NCBI GenBank assembly: GCA_958430865.1 | Contig: CAUDNR010003079.1 | Coordinates: 1-56,753, forward strand | Direction: 5' to 3' | Origin: Entrophospora sp. SA101 | Taxonomy: Eukaryota > Glomeromycota > Glomeromycetes > Entrophosporales > Entrophosporaceae | DNA length: 56,753 bases | Program-made: the position numbers and the translations under genes | Shown here: positions 22,712 through 34,128 of the stretch, piece after piece | How positions within the stretch are numbered: the first letter of the stretch is position 1 | How the letters are laid out: each line of letters starts with the position of its first letter | Notes under the pieces: generated by a model | The model's input: the letters and a program-made list of their open reading frames with translations, nothing else | Told to the model about the DNA's origin: nothing | Database searches by the model: none

Positions 22712-23428
22712 TTATTCATTATTGTTATTAGTCTGAATTGATAATTTAGCACTAACAGCTGCAGCTAAATTTGTAGGATCTGATAAGATATTGCCAGCAT
22801 TAGAATTTGTGGTAACTCGTTGAAGAAGTTGTATTTGGGAATTTGAAAAGACATCTTGCATGTACATTGAAGAAGCTCTTGATAAAGGAATTTGACGATG
22901 TAAACCAGTTGATATAAGTTCTTGCATTGCTTTCTCACAAAATATTTCTAAAGCTTTTTCCAGCTTTATTAATAATTATTTTATTAGTAAATATATATTT
23001 ATTCTGTTGCATAGAGAGAGAATATTAATTAATTAATATTTTATTTTATCAACTTACTTGGGTTTTTCCATTGTCAGTTAATTTAACAATCTCTGCTACA
23101 TTAAATTCATCAAATTTTATATCAAATCTGAATTTTGCAGCACTGTAATCAATTAATGGTAAATATTAATTTAATTGAATTGAATTAATTAAAAACACAT
23201 TCTAATCATAACAGTAATAATAATAAATAATAATGATAATAATCTACTAACGCCGCAAAGAATTTCAAATTTTCAGTTGCACGATAGGTTCTCAATGTAT
23301 CCTCATGAATTTTATCAATAAAACCAAATGGTCTCTTAGATCGTCTTACAATAGTATTATAAATAGTGCATAATAATTTGCCATCACTAAATAATAATAA
23401 ATAAATTGTTAATATATAAATTTTTTAA

Positions 23429-23506
<78 letters not shown>

Positions 23507-24893
23507 TACGCTAAAGATGCAAAGAATCCTGCTTTGTCAGATTTTGGATCTGGAAGAGGCGTATAATCAGGTAATCTCTTAGATTTTGATGGACGGTGAG
23601 CCTCTAAAAATGCATGATATCGAGCTAAAATATATAATCATATTATATAAACATGTGTGTTAATAGACCACTACTATCATATAAATGTTCGGTTCCAAAT
23701 AAACCACAATTCATATAACACTTTTTTATTTGTTCAACTTTATTTTACCTAATTTGTCACTACCAAAATGATCAGGATTTGACCAATCAAGATTTGGATG
23801 ACCTGGAGATAATGGGGGTGTTAATTGAGATAATAGATGACTATCTTTTTTTTCATCATCTGAATTTGTTCTTAAATAGGAAGTGTTTGGTGGATAAATT
23901 TCTTTATCGTCAAATAATAAAAATTCCTCGACTATCTGAATGTATTTCTGTAAAGTAGCACGTTGTTTATCCAGTGAAGTGTAATTAGACGATTTGTACA
24001 AATGGCCATCTTCACTGCCACTATCGTCAGTGTCATCATCACGATGAGTTTTTTCAAGATCACTTATCATCTCAAGAACTTCCAAGGCAGAAGATCTTAT
24101 TTTCGCAAGTGACTCGTCTGTTATATCATCTTTTACCATTGTATAATTCCTAATTGATTGGACAGCTTTTGTTGTAGATTCCACTGCAGCTAAAATATCC
24201 ACAGGTACAGGATCTTGTTCTGATTTTGCTTCACCGGTAATCATACACCAAGCATCAAGCATTGCTTGAATATCAGCATGACAATTTCCCAATAGTACGT
24301 CTGGATCCATCTCAACATCTAATTTACTGGTTATGAATGTAGGAAGTGGTGGAGGGGATGGTGGGAGTGGAGTTGGTGGAAAATCATCAGGTTCTTCAGT
24401 AACTTGTAATAGATAAGATGTATTTGTGTTTATTGTAAGTTTCTTTTCTGCTTCTTCACTGTATATATATACATTTATGTATGTAATTAATATAATAATA
24501 TTTAATAAATAAAAGTTTTCTTGCTGAAAAAATTTTAGATTAAACAATATATATAATAAAATAATCGTACATATGTTTTGGTTTCTTTGGTTTTATGATT
24601 ATTCCTCTTTTAGCATAAAAATGTTGTAAATGTGTTATACTACCAAGTGCTAAAACTGACTGTCTTTTTTTTGCACTTTTAGCAAACTCTCTTGGTTTTG
24701 AGGGCTTCTTGTAAGCTCGTCGAGTTGCTACATGAACAGGCATAGTAGAACGTTTTGAATTTAAATCAAAATTAAGGAATGGGACAGATATGTCAGGAGT
24801 ACTTTGATGTTTTTGATTTGATTCTAATGAATCGAATGATGTTGTTGTTGGTGAATCGGTTATTGATGAATCGATTATTGATGATGGTTCCAT
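22712..24893 (-). CDS. Calponin-homology-like domain protein (copy 1)
   Basis: Exons (minus): 24571-24893, 23749-24458, 23510-23624, 23252-23386, 23058-23142, 22712-22963. Phases agree across all five introns, giving 539 aa. Residues 1-108 are Ser/Thr-rich then basic (KKPSKPREFAKSAKKRQSVL), followed by a proline stretch (PPTPLPPSPPPLPTF) and an acidic, probably helical middle. From about 384 the sequence DGKLLCTIYNTIVRRSKRPF, then ENLKFFAAAAKFRF and EIVKLTDNGKTQLEKAL resembles the core of an atypical calponin-homology fold. Similar DG.LLC...N motifs occur in uncharacterised fungal proteins. The tail is Asn-rich. Actin or cytoskeletal binding is inference only. Its 3' end faces the large membrane-protein gene, about 650 bp away (convergent). 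Confidence 0.82.
23431..23506. repeat. (TAA)25 microsatellite inside an intron (copy 1)
   Basis: About 76 bp of pure TAA repeat fills most of the 123-bp third intron of the calponin-homology-like gene and starts three bases past its 5' splice site (GTAATT on the minus strand). The tract has the same length in copy 2 (49407-49482). Confidence 0.95.
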
Positions 24894-26094
24894 GATTATG
24901 ATATATTATAATTTTTCTGGTTGAAAGAATAGTGTATGCGTATGAATACAAATAATTTTGAAAAAAATTACAGCATTATTGAAATTTAGACCAAAACAAC
25001 TTACCAAATAAATATATATGCTAATAGAAAATGCTAAATGGATGGATGAATGAATGAATGAATGAATGAATGAATGAATGAATTAGTAAATGAGTGAGTG
25101 AATGAGTGAATAAATAGAATAAATAAAACTAATCAAAAGAATGTTTTAGTAGGAAAAGTAGTGAAGGAATGAATAGGGTAGGTAGAAATTAAATAGGGAT
25201 TTTCAAAAAGGAGGGTAAAAATAGTTAAAGTGAAACGTTAAAAGAAAAATTTTTTCTGAAACAGAAAAAATCCAAAATGAAAATTTAATAAATTTTTATT
25301 TTTAAATATTTATATAATAATACCTATAATTTTTATTTTATAATGTACACCACTTTTTTATTGCAGAAATTTGTACGAATAATAACGCTTCGATTTATTT
25401 ATTTGGAACGAATAAATTTGTAATTAAGAAATTCTTCAGTTATTTAAATAACAATAATAGTAATGATATATAATAAATAGTAGACAGCGAGAGAGAGAAA
25501 AAAAAACAGAAAAATTTTTTTTTCTTCAGAAAGTTAAAAATATTATATATATATATATTCCTAAAGAATATATTTGATTGGTTAATTTTATCAGTACCTG
25601 AAAATCATGTTGTAACGCCAACCAGCCACATTTTTAATTGTTCCTATTACGTATTATCAAAAGGGGACTGAAAATTTCCAAATTCTTGTTCTTTGTTATT
25701 GATTGAGATTTATTAATTTAGATTAGATCTTTCAATCAAAAAAATTACATTTTTCCAAAAGGAGAGAAACAATTCGTAAATTTGCAAGATGATGTTATAG
25801 GTTATGAGTGCCTATAGAATGAGGCTATTTTTTTTGCAACAAAAAAATATCTGATTTTAAGATACTTTTTATTTATCCGGGTCATACGAATCACGTGAAA
25901 TTTTCATTTTATTGTTATTAAAAACTCTTAAGATTAGGACTTGTAGAATAAAACTATAGAGAGCATTTTCTTCCGTCTTCTTTTACTTCGATCTTGTGCA
26001 TTTCATGTCTTTAAATGGCGAACTTTCTTATCATTTGCAGAATTATGATTTTACTATTTTACTTATCACTCTTTACTTATCACTCTTTAAATAA
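24894..26094. other. Upstream region of the CH-like gene, (GAAT)n repeat
   Basis: It holds the probable promoter of the leftward gene, a GAAT/GGAT tetranucleotide tract at 25039-25083, and a doubled ACTTATCACTCTTT at about 26065-26090. No gene is recognised. The same layout is at 50870-52070. Confidence 0.5.
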
Positions 26095-26400
26095 TGTCAA
26101 TGAAGAATTGATTACTATCGTCCCAATCTTCACCACCAAGTAGATTACCTAATTCTATATCATCCTCTCTCCTATATAATACTTTTTAATTAGACGATCT
26201 TCCTTCATTGCAGAAAATAGTTAATCCCAATATGTAATATTGAAGAGGGAAATAAAGGATATTCATGATATTTAATGTCGTCATTACTATTTTCAACAGC
26301 TTCTTGATTAAGAAATTCAAAATTTAAGTCAGATAAACCATCGATAAAGATTGCAATGGCTTTCAAAGAAACTCGTCCTTTTGACTTTGGAGACCTAATT
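26095..26400 (-). pseudogene. Unassigned exon-like coding remnant
   Basis: The minus strand has a 64-codon open frame without a start codon, reading RSPKSKGRVSLKAIAIFIDG, then LNFEFLNQEAVEN and YPLFPSSILHIGIN, and stopping at 26205. A second piece further left reads REDDIELGNLLGGEDWDD and ends FFIDII. Together they look like a broken gene or two exons whose splice sites I cannot place. No family is recognised. Identical copy at 52071-52376. Confidence 0.3.
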
Positions 26401-28390
26401 CTTTAGAGAAGCAGGTTTATTAAGATCATTCTGAAATAATAAGATAGAGTATTGTACAATGAGAGTTTCTATGTTTGTATGGTTTTTCGGGGGTAAATTA
26501 ATATACCAGTCAACGATCGAATAATAATTATTATTATTCTCGATTTGTGTAGGTACCATTTATATGAAAATGAGAATAATAAGTGTTAAATGGCAGCAGT
26601 TCCATTAACGATATTTAATTTTTTCATAATCTTGACTTTTTGATATTATATTCATAGAAAGCATTTTTTTTTTTTGAAAAAAAATTTTCCCAACTAGGTT
26701 TTTTTGTGTAGCAACTTTTTGTTTTATCTGAAAATAGAATATATTACTTTACTCATGTGATTTATTTAGCCTTTTGCATTATTTTATGGACGAATCATTT
26801 TTTTACTAATAATACTAATTACACCGATTGTAATAATGGATACTGAACAATCCAAAATTATCGTGTAAAAAACAAAAGATTTGATTTTGTGGACAGGTAA
26901 TTCTAGTGGTTTGTTTATTAATAATATATTATTTTCGCCAATTCAATCAATTAAATAATTGACTATTGTCATGACAATTTATTTTTCTAATTAAATAATA
27001 TTAATTTTTTGATGTCGAATGTTTACAAAATCAAAACTTGACGAAATTGCAACAAAGCTTAACAAAATAACAATTATAGTCATATTGGATATGCAAAGAT
27101 TTTATATTACAATCAGCATAAAAAGTATCCTGTAATATTATTTAATTATTATTTAATATACAAGTATTGATTCTTTTCTTTTAATGGTGCATTGCTATAT
27201 TCAAGTGGATTGATTAGGTAATTATGATATTAATATGTTGAAAGGAACATGTATTGGAAATTCTATGGTTTGGTTCTAGAAATAGAATCACTTTATTAAA
27301 TATTAATGTACGGTTCGCTGCTGCACCACCACATGGCCAAATTTTCAAAATATTGTTCAAAAATCCAATGAAACATTTTTTATACATAGGCTTCTGCGCA
27401 ATGCAGTCATTGTAATTTTTTTTGTGCCAAATTTAGATATTATTATTATTATTATTTATATTATATATTCTAAATTTAGTCGGAATTTTCGTGGGAATAC
27501 TAAAAAGGAATATAACTCTCAAAATTTTATATTAAAGCTAGAGACATATTCTATCAATTTACAATATAAAGTAGTTTTTGAGTTCTATACTTTAAAATTT
27601 GCGCAAAGTTTAGGAAGTCTTTAGATAATGCGAACCATATTTTATATGGGGACATACCGCAACAAAACCAGGCAAAACAAACGTTGTATATATACTGCCA
27701 TCGCCACACTGTACTACTAATATTTTCTTTTCCTATTTCATAACTTTCTATAAATTACATGCTGTACTTTATTTCACTTTTTAGTCCAGGTTTTATCTGA
27801 TTGAATATTCTAGTTGAATTTTTATCATTTTCTAATTATTAAGATTATCTTCCAAACATTTTATCTTAGCCTTTTCGGTTTATTTCATATTTGACTTTGT
27901 CTTTTTTCTTCAATGTAATTTTCATGGTTGTTATCGCTTGACTTTCATTCAGCTTTTTTGGTTTGTTAATCTCTTCATTAACTTCCTGTTTCTTGGCTTT
28001 TCATTTGGATTTTTTCTCGTTCATGCTAATTTAATAATTCTTTTAAATTTTCAATTCTCTGCTTTAAATCTGTTATTCCATTTTTTAATCTGCTTATTTT
28101 CCCTATTCTTTTCATTTATTATATTATGTGGGAAATCAAGTTAATCATCATCATGATATGACTACTTTAGAGATTTTAAATAAATCTGGGAGATTTTCTC
28201 TTGTGTTTTATGTTGTAATGTATCTAGGCCGATAAGGTCGATTTGAGTAACCTGAAAGTTATTAATAAGATAAAATATACAAGTGTCTTTAATCAATTTA
28301 ATCGATTTGTGGATGCAACACAAGCATTGTTAAAGTTGTCTTTAGGTAATAAGGCAATCGAAGTATATATAATAAGCTTGAATTAGTGTA
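26401..28390. other. Gene-poor AT-rich stretch
   Basis: The only long frames (27424-27624 and 27938-28144, plus strand) are low-complexity Ile/Phe/Leu-rich translations of AT-rich or T-rich DNA and are not supported as genes. No RNA gene is recognised. The same sequence is at 52377-54366. Confidence 0.45.
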
Positions 28391-28492
28391 CAGTCAGACG
28401 ATAAACCAACATTATTTTATTAAATTTATCTCTATAAATTATTTTAAGATTTTTTGCGAAAACATTGACTTCGGTTTATTGAGTACTGACTG
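28391..28492. mobile_element. 102-bp MITE with CAGTCAG ends (copy 1)
   Basis: The left end reads CAGTCAG followed by ACGATAAACCAA. The right end, reverse-complemented, reads CAGTCAG followed by TACTCAATAAACCGAA. Each end abuts TA (28389-28390 and 28493-28494). Length, TIRs and TA target fit a Tc1/mariner (pogo-like) miniature element, related in its first bases to the larger element at 6998-7922. Confidence 0.65.
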
Positions 28493-28858
28493 TACTCTCA
28501 AAATAAATTTTTCTTGAATAAAAAAAATATAACCTTGACTTGAGGACAAGTTTCAACTTATAAACCTATATCAAATTAGACCCCAAGTCATCCACTGGTA
28601 AAAGCTCATTCAATTTTATTTTATTCAATCAAATTGGTGGGTGACATTATCAAGGAAAAAGTAATAGGTTTGTGAGATTAATTTCGTGATCTGCGCGATC
28701 AGTGTTTTAATCCACAGATCGTTATAAGATCAGCAGGGCTCATTTTTCAGAATGGTGACTTCCTCACGATTTAATAAACACAAAAAAAAAAAAATTATAT
28801 TCATATAATTTATTATCTTGTGATGACATTTAAAAATGGCTCCTCAATTAGTTGTAAA

Positions 28859-28932
28859 TAATTGCGGCATATAAAAATTGAATTGCGGTTGCGGTTGCGG
28901 CATATGAAAATTGAATTGCGTTCCCATCTCTA
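28859..28932. repeat. GCGGTTGCGG direct repeat, possible hAT-type end (copy 1)
   Basis: Two copies of TTGCGGCATAT(A/G)AAAATTGAATTGCG lie end to end, joined by GTTGCGG. On the minus strand the segment begins TAGAGATGGGAACGCAATTC, which has the look of a hAT terminal repeat (TAGAGATGGG type). No opposite end was found, so it may be a truncated element. The copy is at 54835-54908. Confidence 0.35.
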
Positions 28933-29275
28933 ATGACATTCATTATGGCCCATTGGTTACAACACAAAAGCCAGATATACTATATAGATAGGAATGAAAG
29001 TTAATCAAACAATAATGTTTTTTTTCAATTTGTTTTACAGATTGAAATCTTGTTTTGTTGTGAGTAAAATGAAAAATCCGTAACTTGTGAACAGCTCTGC
29101 TGCAAGGTAGCTTTTTGGTCAATCTCTATTATTTTACATTAATTCCTTATTCATTTTGATAAACTAATAATAATTTTGAATAATTAGGTTTAGTTTATGA
29201 GCCAAATATGTTCTCACAATGCAAGTATATAATATATTTATGATATTACGAGTTTATTAGAAAAATTTATTTTTA

Positions 29276-29420
29276 GCTGGAGAAGCTGACAAAACTAGAA
29301 AATATACAGCTAAAACTATGTTGGTAGAAGAAAGTCAAGTTGATAAAAAAACAAGGTTCCAAAACTCCAAACTATTCATGGGTGGATAACCACCTATGCT
29401 GTATATTTAAAAAGAAAGTG
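29276..29420 (+). pseudogene. Relic of the 1219-6208 transposase family (copy 1)
   Basis: The plus strand reads GEADKTRKYTAKTMLVEESQ. After a frameshift it continues VPKLQTIHGWITTYAVYLKR. These match the last exon of the transposase at 1546-6043 (GDINKSERYTAKEM and IPKLKTIENWISRYSSQHKK) in the same order and spacing. An acceptor-like TTTTAG precedes it, as for the real exon 8. Nothing else of the element can be recognised nearby, so it is an old, truncated copy. The duplicate is at 55252-55396. Confidence 0.65.
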
Positions 29421-29944
29421 TTGTCAGAAGCCAGTATTCCAACTGAAATGAGTAAAAATCACAATGAAAATCGATTGACATAAATAATTTTATATATAAA
29501 AACCTTCGGATGAAACATTTTTTATATTTTCTCAATCATTTATTGCATACAATTATATCCCGAATTTTATTGTTATTATCAGTCATCCGTAATTTCACGG
29601 GATCGACATGTCTACTGCTGTACAGAACCTATGTGACAAATAAGGATTAATTCTTAGAGTTGATAAACACTGTGTAATTCCTGCCACCCCCAGCCCACAA
29701 ATTTAATCGTCACGTCTGTGATAAATGTCACATTGGTTTTACAAAAATTTTGAGCTACAATTTAGTTTCCTTTTTTATAGAATGAATTGCTATTTTTGGA
29801 GGGTTCTGTATATTTCATAAAAAGAACCTTTCTGTATATAATATTTTCCTATTATTATTATCAAATGTAAATCCCTGCGTTTCACGAATTAATTATAATT
29901 GGCAATTTTCAATTTTTTTATTCTAAAATTTTTGAAAAATAAAA

Positions 29945-31402
29945 ATGAATTCAATATTTGAAAAATATTTCAATGAAAATGAAAGATTATTAAACACAGA
30001 AGATTTTTATGATGTAAAAATATATGTTGGTGTAGAACCAAACATTAAAGAAGTTCATGCACATGCATCTATCATATCTACTCATTGTCCATTTTTTAGC
30101 AATGCATTGAGTAGTGCAACAAAAGAAAATGGATATTATATTGTTAAGAAAGCTAATATTAGTGAAAAATGTTTCAACCCTATTCTCAAGTAAGTTTAAA
30201 TTTAAATAAATACATTATTATTTATTTATTATATAATAATTAATTTAATAATTTATAGATTTTTATATACATGTAAAATCAAATTTGAAAATTATTCTGG
30301 AGCTGAAGTATTAGAATTATTAATTGCAGCAGATGAACTTGATCTAGAGTCACTTTATGAATACTTGATGAAATGTTTTGTTGAAAATTATGAAAATTAT
30401 ATAAAAGAAAATCTAGTTAAAATTCTACAATCAATTTATTCTAATGAAAAATTTAAGGAATTGAAAAATATCTTTTTGGAAAATTTTTGTGAGTATAGTG
30501 AAAAATTATTTGAATCAAGTGAATTTAAATCATTGGAAAAGCCAACTCTATTGGAGATTCTCAAAAGAGATGATTTTTCTGTTGATGAGATAGTTATTTG
30601 GGAAAACATTCTTAAGTGGGGAGTAGCAAAACATCCAGAAATCAATAACATTGATGTTGAAAATTGGCCATTACAGAATTTTGTTGATTTAGGCAACACA
30701 TTAAAAGATTTTCTTCCTTTAATTAGATTCTGTGATATTTCTAAAAAGGATTTCTTTAATAAGATTATGCCATATCTAATGCTTTTTCCCAGGGCTTTAT
30801 GGAAAGATATTTCACATTATTATTTATTTCCAGATGAACAACCTACTTTGAATTTATTACCATCAAGAATTTCAACAATTGTCAATAAAGATGTTACATT
30901 ACTTATTGCAAGTTGGATTGACAAAAAAAGTCCACCATATAGTTCATTTAGGGAAGTTAAATATAAATTTAAACTTTTATATTGTAGTAGAGATGGCTTA
31001 AATGCAGAAATATTTCATCAAAAATGTGATAATATTAATAAAACTCTTGTAGTTGCTAAAATACAAAATTCTGATCAAATATTTGGTGGATATAATCCAC
31101 TAAATTGGAATGCACCTAAAGGCGGTATACATAAGAGTACAACTGAAAGTTTTATATTTAATATTAGCAATAGAAATGATGTTAATACTGCACAATTTAG
31201 TTATGTTATTAATAATGATTATAAACATGCAATACAGTGTATTCCTTCTTATTTACCTCTTTTTGGAAAGGATGCTAATGATCTTTGTTTTTACGAAGGT
31301 GGTAGTATTTACAGTCAACCAATAACTTATAATAACATCAATTTAGTACATGAAAGTAAATATGATTATTTAGAAGTATTTCAAATAATTGATAATAATT
31401 AA
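29945..31402 (+). CDS. BTB-BACK-TLDc protein
   Basis: Two exons, 29945-30189 and 30259-31402, are joined by a 69-bp GT-AG intron, giving 462 aa. The N-terminal BTB domain (about 20-120) has the usual DFYDVKIYVG strand, HAHASIISTHCPFFSNAL and a conserved F-LYTCKI block at the exon junction. A BACK-like helical region follows (about 125-240; ILKRDDFSVDEIVIWENILK). The TLDc domain (about 290-460) starts SRISTIVNKDVTLLIASWID and includes YKFKLLYCSRDGLNAEIFH and IFGGYNPLNW. BTB-TLDc proteins are greatly expanded in Rhizophagus. BTB-BACK modules commonly bind Cul3, so a ubiquitin-ligase adaptor role is plausible but unproven. The start codon lies 94 bp after the edge of block copy 1. A near-identical paralogue faces it from 33446. 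Confidence 0.92.
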
Positions 31403-31924
31403 ATATTACTATATTTTCTTTGTTAATAGTTAATTTAATTTATAAATATCTTCTTTATATATTTGTCATTATTAATTTAATCAAATATTTACTGATATTA
31501 AACATATGAATTATCACCAGTTAAAAAGAAAGCTAGTTACTGCCTTATTCTATAAAGATTTTAATTGTAACATGCAATTAAACATTTATTTTATCTATAT
31601 TCTCTCAAATTTTTTATAAGTGTCCTATCCATTTTGTCTGTGCTTTGATTTAATTTGTTCTTCATGCAGAAAGTATAAATAATGGATGATACTTTTTGAT
31701 TTTCAAATAATTGCTTCTGTTTTCTGTACAGAACTAAATAATCCAATTGCATTTGTGGTTGGTTTGGATTAGTTTGAGTTTACTGTGTTTCATAATATTT
31801 TTACTGTCACCACCATTTAAATGCATTATGAAATTCAAATTAGCCCAAGTAGGGCAAAAATGGGTGTTCTGGCACACTCAAGTCATTCTTGCATATCAAA
31901 TCGTCATTTAAACCCCAAATAGCA
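31403..31924. other. Sequence between BTB gene and assembly gap
   Basis: No gene is seen here. On the minus strand 31840-31924 reads IWGLNDDLICKNDLSVPEHP and ends FLPYLG. This has the look of a dispersed repeat rather than part of the BTB genes, and its 5' continuation is lost in the gap. Confidence 0.35.
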
Positions 31925-32877
31925 NNNNNNNNNNNNNNNNNNNNNNNNNNNNNNNNNNNNNNNNNNNNNNNNNNNNNNNNNNNNNNNNNNNNNNNNNNNN
32001 NNNNNNNNNNNNNNNNNNNNNNNNNNNNNNNNNNNNNNNNNNNNNNNNNNNNNNNNNNNNNNNNNNNNNNNNNNNNNNNNNNNNNNNNNNNNNNNNNNNN
32101 NNNNNNNNNNNNNNNNNNNNNNNNNNNNNNNNNNNNNNNNNNNNNNNNNNNNNNNNNNNNNNNNNNNNNNNNNNNNNNNNNNNNNNNNNNNNNNNNNNNN
32201 NNNNNNNNNNNNNNNNNNNNNNNNNNNNNNNNNNNNNNNNNNNNNNNNNNNNNNNNNNNNNNNNNNNNNNNNNNNNNNNNNNNNNNNNNNNNNNNNNNNN
32301 NNNNNNNNNNNNNNNNNNNNNNNNNNNNNNNNNNNNNNNNNNNNNNNNNNNNNNNNNNNNNNNNNNNNNNNNNNNNNNNNNNNNNNNNNNNNNNNNNNNN
32401 NNNNNNNNNNNNNNNNNNNNNNNNNNNNNNNNNNNNNNNNNNNNNNNNNNNNNNNNNNNNNNNNNNNNNNNNNNNNNNNNNNNNNNNNNNNNNNNNNNNN
32501 NNNNNNNNNNNNNNNNNNNNNNNNNNNNNNNNNNNNNNNNNNNNNNNNNNNNNNNNNNNNNNNNNNNNNNNNNNNNNNNNNNNNNNNNNNNNNNNNNNNN
32601 NNNNNNNNNNNNNNNNNNNNNNNNNNNNNNNNNNNNNNNNNNNNNNNNNNNNNNNNNNNNNNNNNNNNNNNNNNNNNNNNNNNNNNNNNNNNNNNNNNNN
32701 NNNNNNNNNNNNNNNNNNNNNNNNNNNNNNNNNNNNNNNNNNNNNNNNNNNNNNNNNNNNNNNNNNNNNNNNNNNNNNNNNNNNNNNNNNNNNNNNNNNN
32801 NNNNNNNNNNNNNNNNNNNNNNNNNNNNNNNNNNNNNNNNNNNNNNNNNNNNNNNNNNNNNNNNNNNNNNNNNNNNN
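31925..32877. other. Assembly gap, 953 N
   Basis: An unbroken run of N joins two contigs. It removes the 3' part of the minus-strand BTB gene and everything between the two convergent paralogues. Open frames drawn across it are artefacts. Confidence 1.
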
Positions 32878-33446
32878 TATATTCACAAAACTTTTCTAAA
32901 TAAATATTTTTCAGTTCATTAAAATTTTCATTATCATAAATCAATTGTAGAATTTTAACTGGATTTTTTTTAATATAATCTTCATGATTTTCAATAAAAT
33001 GTTTCATTGTATATTCATAAAGTGACTCAATACCAAACTCATCTGCTGTAGTTAATAGTTCCAATACTTCAGCACCAGAATAATTTTCTAATTCAATTTT
33101 ACATGTATATAAAAATCTTACAAAATAAATAAATTATTAAGCAGGTTATTTATTATTGTTATATATTCAATATAATAAATAATAAATTAAAATTTATTTA
33201 CTTGAGAACAGGTTTGAAAATTTTTTCACTGATATTAATTTTCTTAATAATATAATATCTATTTTCTTTTGTTACATCACTTAATGCATTACTGAAAAAT
33301 GGACAATGAGCAGATATAATAGATGCATATGCATGAACTTCTTTAATATCTGGCTCTACACCAACATATATTTTTACATCATAAAAATTTTCAGTATTCA
33401 ACAACCTCTCATTTTCGTTGAAATATTTTTCAAATGTTGAATTCAT
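32878..33446 (-). CDS. BTB-BACK-TLDc protein, truncated by the gap
   Basis: Exon 1 is 33202-33446 (245 nt, the same length and phase as in the paralogue at 29945) and exon 2 runs from 33116 into the gap at 32878. The start at MNSTFEKYF is chosen by alignment to MNSIFEKYF of the paralogue; an in-frame upstream ATG (33488) would add 14 residues. The BTB domain is about 85% identical by eye (DFYDVKIYVGVEPNIKEVHA versus NFYDVKIYVGVEPDIKEVHA). Visible exon 2 ends within the BACK region at LKNIYLEKFCEY. The two genes point at each other, so this is an inverted duplicate pair. The TLDc part should lie in the N run, if the gene is complete. Confidence 0.88.
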
Positions 33447-34128
33447 TTTTAAATTTTTTTTTTCAAAAAGAAATGAATAGCCAATCATATGTTAATAAAA
33501 ATTCACCCCATATTGTAAATGGATGAACAATATAATTTTACATGTGTATGTTGTATGTGAAATTGAAATATTAAGCAAGATTTTAGCAGTGAGCCTTTTT
33601 ATGAAATTTTTTGTAATATACAAAAAAAAAAATTTTAAACCTGAGATTCTCATATATTGTTTTTGCTATTTTTAAATTTGACCAAGACCTGGTTTACACT
33701 TTTTATACTATAATTATTCTGTTTAATTTTAGAGTAATAATTTCCTTACCTATACTCAATGGTGTACTACTTGAAATTTTTTGTCATTAATTCCCATACC
33801 AAAAGCATTATAGTTGCAATCATGATCTGATTGTGTCATCTCCACATTATTGTAAACTTCCTAATGATATGTAAGGTATTACTTTGAATTTCTAGATAGG
33901 GTTGTTGATGGTCTGGTTGGGTCAGAGACTGCTCAGCCTAATCAAAGAACTAGTCCATTGGACCAGTCCAAGACTGCAGTCCAGACTATAGATGAAATTT
34001 TACTATAATACTAATCTTGTGCTTGGTTCAATGGCTTTATCCTACAATCTTACATGATCCATTAGTTGTTGGTTTATCTTAACTATTTTTATCTTGCAAT
34101 CTTACATGATCCATTAATTATTTTATCC
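33447..34128. other. Left flank of block copy 2; possible hAT-like fragment
   Basis: No gene is seen. At 33897-33990 lies TAGGGTTGTTGATGG, followed by a GGTC/GACC-rich stretch with the palindrome GACTGCAGTC, which looks like one end of a hAT-type element (tentative). From 34049 the CTTACATGATCC minisatellite motif occurs at 34049, 34101, 34135 and 34186, spanning the edge of the duplicated block. Confidence 0.4.

Larger units (their letters stand above)
8146..29850 (+). repeat. 21.7-kb duplicated block, copy 1
   Basis: This segment recurs in direct orientation at 34129-55826. The offset is 25,983 up to about 9535, then 25,975 (copy 1 has 8 extra bases at 9536-9543), then 25,976 from about 12576 (one extra A in copy 2). 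Every open frame compared is residue-for-residue identical. Similarity drops abruptly at both edges. The left edge lies in degenerate minisatellite units, and the right edge is 94 bp before the start codon of a BTB-TLDc gene. Contents: three intact genes plus several transposon and gene relics. Confidence 0.97.

Noticed and set aside
27424..28144. Ile- and Phe-rich plus-strand frames
   Set aside because: They are translations of AT microsatellite-like or T-rich DNA, with no conserved pattern and no splice context.
31840..33064. Long open frames of 336-386 codons crossing 31925-32877
   Set aside because: They consist almost wholly of N; only the outer 20-60 codons are real, and the true gene there is the truncated BTB gene.
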